Shown: piece by piece, positions 22,254 to 33,298 of the stretch
Numbering within the stretch: position 1 is the first letter of the stretch
Layout of the letters: every line of letters begins with the position of its first letter
DNA from: Hymenopellis radicata
Taxonomy: Eukaryota > Basidiomycota > Agaricomycetes > Agaricales > Physalacriaceae
Length of the DNA: 64,000 bases
Direction of reading: 5' to 3'
NCBI GenBank assembly: GCA_015501595.1
Contig: JADNRX010000107.1
Span: forward strand, 87,961 to 151,960
Program-made: the position numbers and the translations under genes
The notes under the pieces: generated by a model
What the model saw: only the letters and a program-made list of their open reading frames with translations
Database searches by the model: none
What the model was told of the DNA's origin: nothing

Positions 22254-22834
22254 TTAGTGCTGCTTGGCGAAAGACCAAGTCGCGTTATTGTCGGCTTGGT
22301 GGCTCAAAGTGACCTTCCAAGTAGTTCGTTAATTGTGTACACGCGCGCCAGAATAGTCGGAGACATACCGAGCTGGCGTCATCGCCAGAGTCGCAGCGCC
22401 AGTTGTTCAAGGTTCCAGTCGTACTGATCCTGAGTATTGTAGCTGATGAATACCAGTACTCGCAGTAAGGAGATGAGCACCTACGTGTACGTTCCAGAGA
22501 CGTTGGTCTCCGTGATGGTCCACTCTTGGTCCTGGGTGCGCGCGGTGACGACCGTGCCGGGCTGACCTTGGTCGCCAGTGAAGACCTTGCGATCGGCACC
22601 TTTGTTGACTATGCGGTAATTGCCGTTGTCCTTCTTGGTGACAGTCCACTATTCAGAGAGGCAGTTAGTTCCAACAGTCATATGAGAAACGGCGAATGAG
22701 CGAACCTTGAATGACTCCTGGTCCGCGTAGTACGCGATGGTGACAGGCGTGCCCAAGTTGCCGTCCTTGAGCTGGGCGGCGCGCTGACGGCCAACGTTGG
22801 TGATAGAGTAGACTCCGGTTTCGATAGGTGCCAT
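22254..22834 (-). CDS. I66-like serine-protease inhibitor A2
   Basis: Start ATG at 22834, stop at 22254-22256, four exons with the same borders as A1. It reads intact: APIETGVYSITNVGRQRAAQ, WTVTKKDNGNYRIVNKGA, GTVVTARTQDQEWTITETN, ISTTGTLNNWRCDSGDDASS, ADNNATWSFAKQH. The second exon differs most from A1 (DNGNYRIVNKGADRKVF), placing changes in one face of the predicted trefoil. It is divergent from the B2 pseudogene across about 1.1 kb. Confidence 0.7.
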
Positions 22835-22877
22835 TGTTTCTTTGTGGGATGAAGAATAGAATGGTCAGAGGGAGTCC

Positions 22878-22883
22878 TTTATA
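22878..22883 (-). promoter_or_regulatory. TATA box of I66 A2
   Basis: TATAAA on the minus strand, 44 bases upstream of the ATG at 22834. Confidence 0.6.
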
Positions 22884-23950
22884 GGTTTTCGAGAGTCCTG
22901 AATAAAGGCTGAGAGTGGCGGAGGACGTTTGCATTTGTTTGCTCATGGAAAGATGGAAGTCCGGATCGATGGTGGGCTTTGGAGAAGTCTGTGCAGGGCC
23001 TGTCACGCGAATAGTACCACCTGAAAGAACGTGCCCCATTCGAAAGCAGTCATTCTGACAAAAGTAAAGCCCTAGAAGGAAGGGGTGAAGAACCTGTGAA
23101 GAGAAATGACGCGTGAAATTACAGGCGTTTGGCCATACCCATCTACCACGGTTCGTCGGTCGCATTTCGATATCTGAAAGTGGTCAGGAAGTAGTAGGGG
23201 GCTGACAAGTATGACGGAATACAACGCGATGGCCCGCAGCCCATCATCGCTAAACTTTCACTCCGATATCGTATAGCACTGAGTGCCATTGAATTCGTGG
23301 GCAGAGGTATATCGCCAGCACTGAGCGCGCAGGGCAAGGAGATCCAAGAGAAAATCTTGTCAGGTGCAGGCGGCCAATTCAATCCGGAGAACAGGACCTG
23401 CGGAAAACAGCGCGCTAGTGACAGCCAGAACGAAGACTTGTCGAGGAAGGAAACCAGAATGAAGACACGCTGAGCCCTGAGACTCTCTGAAAGAGGACCT
23501 TCAAACTCGCCATAAAGATATCGCCTGAGCTAGCTAGAAGGAGTACCGACTTCCAATTGTTTTGATATGAACAGGATGCATGCGGGGAGACGCCGCGGCC
23601 AGGTGATCAGCGTCATTTAATTTATGAGATTACTGCAAGCTAGATGATAGTCTGAAGTTCGACGGCGAATGCGGTCGAATGGAACGCGTCCTGGCTCTTT
23701 TTGAGACAAGCTGGACGTTGGAAAGAGAGTTGTGGAACCACCACGTGTCCCAAGTTCTCACGGTTGACGATATCGATGATGAAATTAGCGCTCTTATTTC
23801 TCTACATTCACAGCACTCGGAGGTTCTTACGGCCGGTCTCATCCCATGCTCCAATACTACCCTCAGATGGAATCTTCGCCATTCCTCAGCTTGACATTCA
23901 CGGAAAATTACCACGGGATCGGTCTGCTTTGCACGTTTGATTCCGCGAAA
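22884..23950. promoter_or_regulatory. Shared upstream region of divergent I66 pair (inner, left arm)
   Basis: Second left-arm copy of the conserved intergenic block, with the phrases CCCGCAGCCCATCATCGCT and AAAGATATCGCCTGAGCTAG. Near the B gene it carries text seen in all four copies (GGAAAGAGAGTTG, CACGTGTCCCAAGTTCTCAC). Confidence 0.5.
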
Positions 23951-23955
23951 ACTTG

Positions 23956-24597
23956 AACTACGATGCCATCATTCCTGATGGACACTATGTTATCGTCAAC
24001 TCACGCCAGCGGAACGTCGCTGCTCTGACAGAACCACGCGAGCGTTCGTCCCTTATTGCCCTCACGTACAGCTCTTCGAACGCGAAAGGACAGTTCATAG
24101 CAAAATCTGGCCTTCATCATGTTCACATGGTCATTACTAGACTCTCACTAAGAACCTCATTTGGTCTATTAACTGAGCTGACAACGGTCGGTACAAGTTT
24201 TAGAACACTGAGTTCGGATCCCTCGCCTACGCAGGTTACGGCCGGAGACGATGTAAAAGGGCATAGCAAGGAACGGTACTGGTAACTTCACGTGGCGCGC
24301 GGTGATCCGTTACCGGTCAGAAATATCAGTGGTCGCCCCTTCATAACGCTGAAACGACCTTCTTTAGTATCTCCTCCACGGATACATAGTGAGCTGTTCT
24401 GGGGGCGAGCTTGATACCCTTCTACGTTCCTTCTCTCATTTTTCTACCTACGATGGTGCTCACCAACTTCCAACACAGGTCAAACTCTGTCGACAAGCCC
24501 AACGATGACCGGAGCTGGTTGGAGTTGCGGCGCATCGATTCCGCCAAAGCTTCGAACGCCCCACTCAGGTATATTCTCATTCACGAACAATGTCACT
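23956..24597 (+). pseudogene. I66-like B-type gene B2, start lost and two stops
   Basis: Homologous to the intact B3 gene at 32648-33298. Exon 1 text NYDAIIPDGHYVIVNSRQRN is clear, but the ATG of B3 is replaced (GATGCCATC) and an in-frame stop lies upstream at about 23938. In exon 2 the B3 text SINGADNGRYKFQN reads SIN-stop-ADNGRYKF-stop-N, two nonsense changes near 24178 and 24201. Exons 3 and 4 (ISSTDSELFWH and VDKANDERSWWELKR in B3) are degraded. It is therefore a pseudogene, divergent from A2. Confidence 0.7.
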
Positions 24598-24754
24598 GGG
24601 CTGTTGTGCTGTTGTACCCGTCGGCGGGATCGGCTTCGACGGCGGGGTCGTGGTTGCTGGTCAAAGAGTATACCTGTGTAACCTGATTGATTATGTTTGT
24701 CTCGGGATTTGACAGAAGCACGTGCCATTCGCATCTTCACCTCCAACAATCACA

Positions 24755-26273
24755 ATGGCCGCGATGTTCAGTGACCTTATGCAGGCTACGCACCACAACG
24801 GCCGACTCATACTTCTGCCACCTCCCCAACAGCCGCCTGCCACTCAAGATTCTCTGGAGCTTGCCGGAGCTCGTACGTTCATAGCCTCTTCATAGACGGT
24901 TCTGACTAACCTGCGTAGCTGCCTGGTTCAAGGCTTGGAACGACCAACAGTTCCAACCGTTCGTCGCTCGCGTGCGAGGCGATCTTACCGCATTAACACG
25001 CGATGTTGCTACTCTACTCGTTCAGGATGGCAAAGTATGTTGTCTTTATCTCCTCGTTCCACCATTCATCAAAGCCGTTCAGGACCGAAACTCGAAACTT
25101 GGGGATGACGGTCCGTTTTACGAGGTGGCGTTTTCGGATGGGCGCAGGCCATGGGGAGCAATTGTTGCTGTTCCAGGCCAGGTATGTCGTACCCGCACGG
25201 TAGATAAGAGTGAGTTGTCTGACTTGATTACAGGGCAAATTCGTGCTTCCTGCTCTTACCAACACTGCTGACCTTCAAGCACTCACCCTGGCGGAGTCCT
25301 ATGGATACTATAAAGGCTACTTTCCGCATCAGCCAGTCCTTGATGCTGGTCCGACCACATTAGCCGATCGGATAGTAGCGATTGCTGCGGCTATTGGGCG
25401 GCGTCCTGAGATTACCGCAGTAACACACGATGTTGCCACACAGGATAGCAAAGTACGTTGTCCTGATCACCTCTCCCCGCCATTCATCAAAGCCATTATG
25501 ATTTAGGACCGAAACTCGAAACTTGGCGATGACGGTCCGTTTTACGAGGTCGCGTTTCCGGATGGGCGCAGGCCATGGGGAGAAATTGTTGCTGTTCCAG
25601 GCCAGGTATGTTGTACCCGCACGAGTGAGTGTGTCTGACTTCATTAATACAGGGCAATTTCATGCTTCCTACTCTTACCAACACTGCTGACCTTGAAGCA
25701 CTCACTCTGGCGGAGTCCTATGGATACTATAAAGGCTACTTTCCGCATCAGCCAGTCCTTCATGCTGGTCCGACCACATTAACCGATCGGATAGTAGCGA
25801 TTGCTGCGGCTATTGGGCGGCGTCCTGAGATTACCGCATTAACACACGATGTTGCCACACAGGATAGCAAAGTACGTTGTCCTGATCACCTCTCCCCGCC
25901 ATTCATCAAAGCCGTTCAGGACCGAAATTCGAAACTTGGCGATGACGGTCCGTTTTACGAGGTCGCGTTTCCAGATGGGCGCAGGCCATGGGGAGCAATT
26001 GTTGCTGTTCCAGGCCAGGTATGTCGTACCCGCACGCGTGAGTGTGTCTGACTTCATTAATTACAGGGCAATTTCATGCTTCCTACTCTTACCAACACTG
26101 CTGACCTTCAAGCACTCACCCTGGCGGAGTCCTATGGATACTATAAAGGCTACTTTCCGCATCAGCCAGTCCTTTATGCTGGTCCGACCACATTAACGGA
26201 TCGGATAGTAGCGATTGCTGCGGCTATTGGGCGGTGTCCCCGCCGCTTTGTGAGTCTAAGCCTCGGTACCTAA
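24755..26273 (+). CDS. Mug135-like protein with three tandem C-terminal domains
   Basis: Start ATG at 24755 (MAAMFSDLMQATHH), eight exons: 24755-24872, 24919-25034, 25083-25181, 25234-25452, 25507-25605, 25653-25871, 25920-26018, 26067-26273; summed length 1176, giving 391 residues. Exon 2 has WFKAWNDQQFQPFVARVRG. Each 99-base exon encodes FYEVAFPDGRRPWGAIVAVP and each following exon NTADLQALTLAESYGYYKGY and DRIVAIAAAIGRR. This pair occurs three times, nearly identical, with phase-0 introns, so the frame stays open throughout. Linkers of about 16 residues (PEITALTHDVATQDSK) derive from the end of exon 2. The family assignment is tentative. The gene sits inside what is, in the other palindrome arm, a small tryptophan-rich gene. 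Confidence 0.7.
25035..26066 (+). repeat. Intragenic tandem array of a two-exon unit, period 413-424 bp
   Basis: Units start at 25083, 25507 and 25920. Introns as well as exons are repeated (CCGCCATTCATCAAAGCC, GTACGTTGTCCTGATCACC), which shows a recent duplication at DNA level rather than selection on the protein alone. Confidence 0.85.
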
Positions 26274-26419
26274 TTTGACTCCGCAGCTTTGTAAATATTG
26301 CAATTGAAGTTCTACTTGAAACCCCCATCGACGTTGATTATGACAGCACTGAACTGCGCGTCGGTAGTCGATTGGTTACACGACTTACAGCTCAAACTGC
26401 CATCTAACTGCCTGGCTTA

Positions 26420-26635
26420 CAGGTTGATCCTCCCATGTTCATCACTCTCGCGCGTACCGTGGAAAGGATATGGCCCACTCCAGTTCGGTTGGGGCGTTCA
26501 ATATACGGTGTATGATCATGGGCTCACTTGGAATTGGGTTGGAACGATGACGCTGACTGGGATGACGGGGACGTATGGTCAGAACGGAGAGTTTCAAGCG
26601 TGGTGGTGGATTTGGCCGAAAGATGGGGCTTGATA
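26420..26635 (+). pseudogene. Remnant of the small tryptophan-rich gene (left arm)
   Basis: Shares GYGPLQF, YDHGLTWNWVGTMT, GTYGQNGEFQ and WWWIWPKDGA with the gene at 32205-32624, but lacks the N-terminal half and about 20 internal codons (DAVGAFNILGSIY region). The frame changes near 26495. The missing 5' half begins at the break at 24597, so this gene was split by the Mug135-like insertion. Confidence 0.7.
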
Positions 26636-26776
26636 CTTATGTTTCTGTCATGATAAGTTCTGGCCGAGATAGATCTTCGCGCTGGGTCGAAACCGTTGCA
26701 GATTGAAGAATGGTCACTGAGCGAGTAAATACAAGAAAACAGAAAATGTGGAGAACTTCTTCATGTAGAAAACATT

Positions 26777-27347
26777 TCAATGTCTCCTGACGAAACTCCA
26801 CTGCGACCTAACATCGCTCTTGGCGCTCAACGTCACCTACAATCCGTCAAAAATCACATTGAGTCTCGAATATGCCGCAGATGAGACGTACAGGACAGTC
26901 GGCGTCTCCATTGTCCAACCTCCATTTATTCAAGGTCCCAATAGTACTAATCCTGCAAATGCGATCAATCAACACGAGAGCAGCACGCAGACGAGGACAC
27001 TGACGTGTACGTTCCGGTATTAGTCTCCTCGATAGCCCACTCCTGGTCTTGTGGGCGCGCAGTAACCTCCGCATTGACCTGGGCATGGTCGCCGCTGTAG
27101 ACTTTGTTGGCGGCGCCTTTGTTTTCGAGGCGGTAGCGGCCGTTCCATTTCATGGTGACCTTCCACTGAAGCTTCGGTTTGTCGATGCAGTACAAAGACT
27201 CCGTGGGCGAGAGCGCACCTTGAATGAATCTCGGTCCGTGTAGGCGTTACAGGTGACGGGTGTGCCGTAGTTGCCATCCGCAAGCTCGGCGGAGTTGTTG
27301 AAGCCTGCGTTGGTGACGGAGTATGTTCCGGTTTCGAGTGGTGCCAT
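26777..27347 (-). CDS. I66-like serine-protease inhibitor C
   Basis: Start ATG at 27347, stop at 26777-26779, four exons with the family's usual intron positions. It reads intact: APLETGTYSVTNAGFNNSAE, WKVTMKWNGRYRLENKGA, NAEVTARPQDQEWAIEETN, ISTIGTLNKWRLDNGDADC, VTLSAKSDVRSQWSFVRRH. It is the most diverged A-like member, lies in the spacer of the palindrome and has no mirrored copy. It is transcribed divergently from CHO2. Confidence 0.7.
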
Positions 27348-28060
27348 TGTGCGTGGTGGTGTTGGGGAGGTGGGGGGCCATTATGGCTTGGGAGCGATGA
27401 GCACTTATCAGATCTTGACAGGAATCACGAGGCGCTGGTGAAGTTTCTCCCGAAGGATGGTTATTTTTTCTATTCAGCATGCGGACTGTGGGATCTGGGG
27501 TTGTCAATGTTTGGTCTGGCGTTAACGATTGCGCTTGTAAGGTCATGAGATCGCAGGTTACTGTAGTTGGAGTAGACAATGGGTCCGGGAATTTGTGACT
27601 TACGCATCGATAGCATGAATACGCGGGGGGTTGTCAGAAAGTTGGAGTAGGCTGCCCGAGCAATTTAGATCAAGAATGGAGGCGCCAGGACGATGGGGAA
27701 GTCTTGCGCTCAGAGAACCTCTTTGATCTACTGTAAACCCGCGAGAGCAGACTCGTCGAAGGCGTGCGCGTGTCGGTTACGCGTCTCTGTCGTTTGTTGC
27801 CTAGTACACTGACTCTAGATCTGACGAGGTAAGTCTATGTTGCCTGATATTCGTGTACCTTCTCATTATACACTACAGTTCCCGTCGTTCTACATTCACC
27901 GGTCACAATACACAGCCTGGGGCCTGGAAGGTTCAGTAAAGCGCTTGGTCGATTCTGCGGAAGATCCGCGGGACGATCGGACCGATTGTTTGCTTGCGAT
28001 TGGCCCGTCCATATTCGGAGAAAATCCCGTCCCCGCCCTAACTTCCTCCATCCCGCCACC
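27348..28060. other. Divergent intergenic region, I66 C / CHO2
   Basis: About 0.7 kb, presumed promoters of both genes. CT-rich text precedes the CHO2 start (CCATCCCGCCACC-ATG, a good initiation context). No gene. Confidence 0.5.
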
Positions 28061-31000
28061 ATGGCCAACAATGTCAGGCATCGTAAGCCGACGCCCAAAA
28101 GCCCGCCCGCTGACGCTGCGCACAACGTTGACGATGTCGTTTGGGGCAAGACACCCAGCGGCGAAGGTAAGTTGTCCAATTTTCCTGGGATTATCAGCTA
28201 AGAAAAGCCCAGTGTTCCGCGTGCCGACGACTCACGACGTGCTGACCGCGCTTTTCCACCCGGCATACCCCAAGTCGCACCTGGATATGGTCAATCTGTC
28301 TCTGCTCGCTGCGCAGATTGTGCTCTTCGCTGTGTTGCCACGGCAAATAGCCCGGATCTTCTTTCTCTGCTACTTTGCGTTTTGGCGCGCCGCATATGAC
28401 GCTGGGCTCGGCTGGGTCCTCACCAAGCAAAGCAAGAAGCGCTGGATGGTGAAGGAGATTACTAGGCGCGGCTGGCTTGACGCGGACAGACGACCACGTG
28501 TACGCCAGTGGATTCGAGATCAGCTTGTGGGCAAGATGGGGAAGGATTACGAGTTTGACGTGAGTAAACGGCCTTATCACCGTTCATGATCTGCTTAGAG
28601 TCGATAGGAACTGCCCTTGGAATACAACACATGGCTTCTCTTCAGGCAGGCAGTAGACATTGTCCTTGTCAAGTGTGTTTTTCCCATGTCGCTAGTCTTA
28701 GCTAATCTATTGGCACAGTGACTTTCTCGCGTACACTCTCTTCGCATTCACCTGCTTCCGCGTGCCCACCGATCTCGCGTTCCCCATCCACGTGTTCCGG
28801 TGTGTTCAACCACTACCGGTATCTAAAATCGCGCTGACCAGTCACCTATAGATGGGTCGCTGGCATCATCCTCATCCTCTTCAACTTTTGGGTCAAAAAA
28901 GAGGCTCACGACGTGGTCAAGGACTATGGCTGGTACTGGGGCGACGTCTTCTTTCAACGTGGCAATCTTATCTTCGACGGCGTCTTTGAACTGGCACCGC
29001 ACCCCATGTACTCGGTTGGGTATGTGGGCTACTATGGCTTGAGTTTGATCGTCGGCAGCTATGCTGTGCTTTTCGTGAGCTTGGCTACCCATGCCAGCCA
29101 GTTCGCCTTTTTGATCCTATTCGAGAACCCTCGTGAGTTGAACGCCTATTGTAAATACCATTTCTAATCGCTGGTTTAGATATCGAACGGATGTACGGAC
29201 AGAAGAAGGCTATTGCCAAGCGCACACCTCTCCAGACTGCGACGAAAAAGAACAGCGCACCCCCAGAAGACACTCCCACCGTCACCGAAGGCGAGACTGC
29301 CACGGAAACGGAGCTCGAGACAGAGGTTGAGGAAACGACCACCATAATTGGCTATGAGAATGTCAAGCCCAAGGCGTTGGCCCATAAACCCACCCTCTCC
29401 ATGTCCAGCTCTGGGTCCTCTTCCAAAATTCCATCGCCAGCGCCTCCTCGCAAAAAAGCTACACTCTCCCAGCACGATCTGCTCACCAAATATTTCCGGA
29501 GCGACCTGCTCATCTTCAAAAACCTCGACCTGCTCCGGGCGAGCGACGCGCTCATTGTACTCGTCGTATTGTACAGCCTCATGCTCACGCTGCTTGTTCG
29601 ATCCGCGCCCTTCCACTTCTTCCATGCACTTGTCTGGTGCCTGTTCCACAATGTCGGACTTGGTTTGCTCCTGCAGGCGCAGAGCGAGTCCAAGTATTTG
29701 GTGCGGCATTACATGAAGCACTATCACTATCCCCCGACGGAGGAGAAAGGTGCTGTCCTGGAAGCATTTGCCAGTTGGAAGGTTCTATACAACGGCAGCA
29801 GTTTGATGACTTATGTTTCACTACTTGGACTCGTCTACCGGACCTACCAGGTTCCTACGCAATGGCTCGTCGGGGACGCTTTGTTGCGCCACGTCCTTGG
29901 TGCGCTTGCCGTGTCGCTTCATGTGTGGGCGAGTATGGAGAGCTACGAGGTGCTTGGCGTGTTTGGATGGTTCTTCGGCGACTTCTTCATGGAAGAGTTC
30001 CCAAAGAACCTCGAGTACTCGGGCATCTATAGGTTTTTGAACAACCCCGAGATCATGGGTGGGGCTGCATGGTTTGGTCTTGGAATTGTGAGCGGAAGTG
30101 GCCTGGTAGTTGCGGTCGCTGTCGTGCGCCATCTCGGATATTGGTGGTTCTTGAGGAATGTCGAGAAGTAAGTCTCATCCCTTGACCTCTGAAAGAAATG
30201 CGGCTAATGGATTGTTTTTGTAGTCCGCACATGCAGAAATTGTATGGCGATTCCTTGAGGAAGGAGGCCGGCTTTGTCAAGGTCATCAAGAACGTGACAA
30301 GCAAGCTCGAGGCGCCGCGCGTCGCGAGGGAAGTTAAAGGCACATTTGATAAGGTGTACGAGGAAACTGCCGACGTCGTCGAAGAGTTCCTGCGCAAATG
30401 TGGGTTGTCATTCTTTTCATCTAAATGTGGCTCTGACGCACGCTCGTTATAGCCCGACCACGTATCAAAGGCGTTGTCCAGGACACCAAGGTGCTCCTCC
30501 AGCAGTCGCGTGAGAAGCTCGTCATCACCCGCGTCTCCGCCAACAACTCGTACGACGCCTCAAAGTACACCGCGCGCGTGTCTGGCGGCAAGCGTCGCTT
30601 CTACCTTGGCGAGCCAATTACTGTCAAATGGGAAGCTCCGAAGAACCATTCAAGGAGAGATTGGATTGGGATTTACAGGGTGGGGGCGAATAAAAGCGAC
30701 TTGGTAACGCGGACGAGCTCCATGGGGATGTGGGAGGGTGTCTATGGCGCGGAGTGGGAGGGTGATGTACACGTTGGGTGGGACGGGGATGAGGATGAGA
30801 CGCAGCACAAAGAGAGGCGGAAGGAGAACAAGGTGGGAGGTACGGTGGTGTTCAAAGGGAACACGCTCCCGTGGATGTGTGGCACGTACGAGATTCGTTA
30901 CCACCATGACGGGAAGCACAACGTTATGAGTCTGGACGGACCGATTGAGATTCATGGTTCGTTTGGATGTTTCCTCTCTACCGCTCGAGTAACTCACATT

Positions 31001-31416
31001 TTCCTCTTTCAGTTGACCAGCCGACCACGCTAGACTTCCAGACAGTCCGAGAAGGCCTCAAGAAAGTCGTTCCGCTATGCTTGGACTCTGACCCGGCATT
31101 GATCCCTGTGTCGTGCAAGCCCGTTGTGGCGAACGGTAGCGTTCCGGATGCTGCTAGCGTTGAGGGTAATGGGGATCTGGAAACCGAACTACATCACACG
31201 GAGGACGGGCGCGACCCGGACGACTTTTCGTTCTGGAGCGAGAAGCAGGCGAAGCGGATTTGTCTGGCGGTCAAAGAGATGTTTGGGGTTGAGTATGCGC
31301 CGGAGGTTGTTGTGGCGGATGCGAATTTGGGCGCGTTGGCGAGGCGAATTTTGGTTTCTAGGGAGGTGTTGGGGACGGGGCTGGGGGAGAGTGTGGACCC
31401 GGTTCAGAGTTTATGA
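28061..31416 (+). CDS. CHO2: Phosphatidylethanolamine N-methyltransferase (CHO2 type)
   Basis: Nine exons: 28061-28166, 28213-28559, 28608-28672, 28719-28799, 28852-29132, 29180-30167, 30224-30399, 30453-30956, 31013-31416; total 2952 bases, 983 residues, close to the yeast enzyme's 869. It makes phosphatidyl-monomethylethanolamine from phosphatidylethanolamine with S-adenosylmethionine at the endoplasmic reticulum, the first step to phosphatidylcholine. Visible marks are repeated membrane helices ([17 protein letters not shown]), the donor-binding motif [17 protein letters not shown], a second half-domain with [11 protein letters not shown] and [14 protein letters not shown], an acidic Glu/Thr-rich linker in exon 6, and a soluble C-terminal part ([37 protein letters not shown]). 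No damage is seen. It lies in the palindrome spacer as a single copy. Confidence 0.92.
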
Positions 31417-32204
31417 CTGATGATACTGATGGATGGATGGATTTGTTTATGATTTACGATGTGGTAGAGTAGAGAGAGGTGCTAGTGTGGCGCATTTTGT
31501 GATTTAGATGTCGAGGCTAATGGATAGTGCAGGCCTTTTGACGCTTCACATAAATGTAGTTCGGTCTAAGGGATGTCAATGGGAGCAACAAGTAAACTAT
31601 GCAGGTAGGCACAGCGACCGTTCAGAGTGCAACTTCAGATACTATTTGTTTGGTAAGTGATAGCCTTGTCGCAACCACCATTAATGAGAATAGTAATTCA
31701 AACTACAGTTCAAGTACACTACTTCATTGTCGTATCTCTTAATCATATGAGGACCAAGTGAGAACTTGGAACTTCTCTTCCACGACATCCGCAATACAGT
31801 ACTTAATTTGAATCGGATCGTACGTTTGCCTCTCTTCTAGTTGGACGACGCGCGCTTATACTTCGGATCAGCTTCAGCAGCTCTCTGACCACCGTCCTAA
31901 CTAACCTTCTTAGCGGATGGTGGCGTATCGAGCCTCATACGGTTTAGGATCCTTGTGAATGTTTCGGCCAGGCTGATCCTATACGACAAAAGAGCATACG
32001 CGCAAAGAAGAGACATGCGACTTCCGTGGCGGCCCCAGACCCAGACCGATATAAGCGATTACCGTACTAATTCTTCAAACTGTCGTCACTCAACCGAAAT
32101 TTGTTAACCTCAGCAAGTTGGGCGCGGACGGGTGGGGTAGAAACGTAGTCATCATAATAACTTTAATCAAAACACTGGCATAGTAGAAACGAATGCATAA
32201 CATT
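31417..32204. other. Convergent 3' region, no gene
   Basis: About 0.8 kb of AT-richer sequence between the ends of CHO2 and the tryptophan-rich gene. No coding frame or repeat supported. Confidence 0.5.
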
Positions 32205-32624
32205 TCAAGCGCCGTCCTTAGGCCAGATCCACCACCACCCTTGGAACTCCCCATTCTGACCCCACGTCCCCGCCATGCCATTCGGCGTCATCGTTCCAAC
32301 CCAATTCCAAGTGAGCCCGTGATCGTACATCTTCTTCGCCTCCACCATCCCCGAAGTGTAGATGCTCCCCAGTATGTTGAACGCCCCGACTGCGTCGACG
32401 CCGCGGGCACTGAACTGGAGGGGGCCATAGCCGTTCGACGGGATGCGCGCGAGGGTGAAGAACATGGGCGGATCGATCTGCGCGCCGGGCATGCGGTACT
32501 GGTAGCACCCGGTCCAGGCGTGTCCTTCGGGCGTGATCATCTGCATTGGATCGCGCGCGGGGGGCGTCGAGATCATCTGCTGGAGAGGGTTCTCCTCTGT
32601 TTGCCTGCGGTTGTTTAGTGACAT
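32205..32624 (-). CDS. Small tryptophan-rich protein, family not recognised
   Basis: Start ATG at 32624 (MSLNNRRQTEENPLQQM), stop at 32205-32207; about 139 residues. Notable segments are HAWTGCYQYRMPG, MFFTLARIPSNGYGPLQF, VDAVGAFNILGSIY, YDHGLTWNWVGTMTPNGMAG and the end WWWIWPKDGA. The alternation of aromatic and glycine residues suggests a small all-beta domain. It starts 24 bases after the stop of I66 B3 on the same strand, so the two could share a transcript. A split copy is in the left arm. Confidence 0.6.
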   Translation of the reverse strand: MSLNNRRQTEENPLQQMISTPPARDPMQMITPEGHAWTGCYQYRMPGAQIDPPMFFTLARIPSNGYGPLQFSARGVDAVGAFNILGSIYTSGMVEAKKMYDHGLTWNWVGTMTPNGMAGTWGQNGEFQGWWWIWPKDGA

Positions 32625-32647
32625 GGTTCGGGAATGGAGTTGAATAC

Positions 32648-33298
32648 TTATGCCCACTTTATACTGAGCGGGGCGTTCGAAGCTTTGGCGGAATCGATAC
32701 GCTTCAGCTCCCACCAGCTCCGCTCATCGTTGGCCTTGTCGACGAGTTTGACCTGCGTCGGGTGGTTGAGCACCCATCGTAAGGCGAAAGGAGAGAAGGC
32801 ACGTACAGGGGTATCAAGCTCGCCGTCTTGGAGATGCCAGAATAGCTCGCTATCCGTCGAGGAGATGCTAAAGAAGGTCGTTCCGTCATCACGAAGAGTA
32901 AGTATACTAAAGAGATTTTCTGACCGGTAACGAGGAGGATCAGCGCGCGCGACCTGCAGTTCCCAATACTGCTCCCTGTTATGCCCTTTGACGTCGTCTC
33001 CTGCCTTTGTACCGTGGCCTGCGTAGGCGAGGGATCCGAACTCGGTGTTCTGGAACTTGTACCGACCATTGTCGGCTCCGTTGATAGACCAAATGAGGTT
33101 CTTAGTGAGAGTCTAGTAATGACCATGTGAGGATGATGATGAAGGCCATTCTTTGCTATGAACCGTTACCTTCTCGTTCGACGAACTGTACGTCCGCGCC
33201 ATGAGGGACGAGCGCTCGCGTGGTTCTGCCAGAGCAGCGACGTTCCGCTGGCGGGAGTTGACGATAACATAGTGCCCATCAGGAAGGATTTCTTTCAT
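32648..33298 (-). CDS. I66-like protease inhibitor B3, intact
   Basis: Start ATG at 33298, stop at 32648-32650, four exons. Text: KEILPDGHYVIVNSRQRNVA, TLTKNLIWSINGADNGRYKF, AGDDVKGHNREQYWELQVA, ISSTDSELFWHLQDGELDTP, VDKANDERSWWELKRIDSAK. The segment ISSTDSELFWHLQDGEL resembles the last trefoil repeat of known I66 inhibitors better than any other gene here. Introns have GTAACG/TAG, GTCAGA/TAG and GTACGT/CAG borders. It is divergent from A3 across 1.1 kb. Of the four B-type loci it is the only complete one. Confidence 0.7.

Larger units (their letters stand above)
17256..24597. repeat. Left arm of a large imperfect palindrome
   Basis: The order I66-A(-), I66-B(+) fragment, glycosyltransferase fragment(+), MYND(-), I66-A(-), I66-B(+) is mirrored at 49862-32640. 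The outer border falls at a shared CTCGAGCTGT and the inner border just after ATGTCACT at 24597; a remnant of the next mirrored gene reappears at 26420-26635. Similarity is high in exons and introns. The other arm holds a 9.6 kb transposon. Confidence 0.85.

Noticed and set aside
27835..28580. Long open frames antisense to, or out of frame with, CHO2 exons 1-2
   Set aside because: The spliced CHO2 model gives an exact multiple of three and continuous family motifs; the others have no domain.
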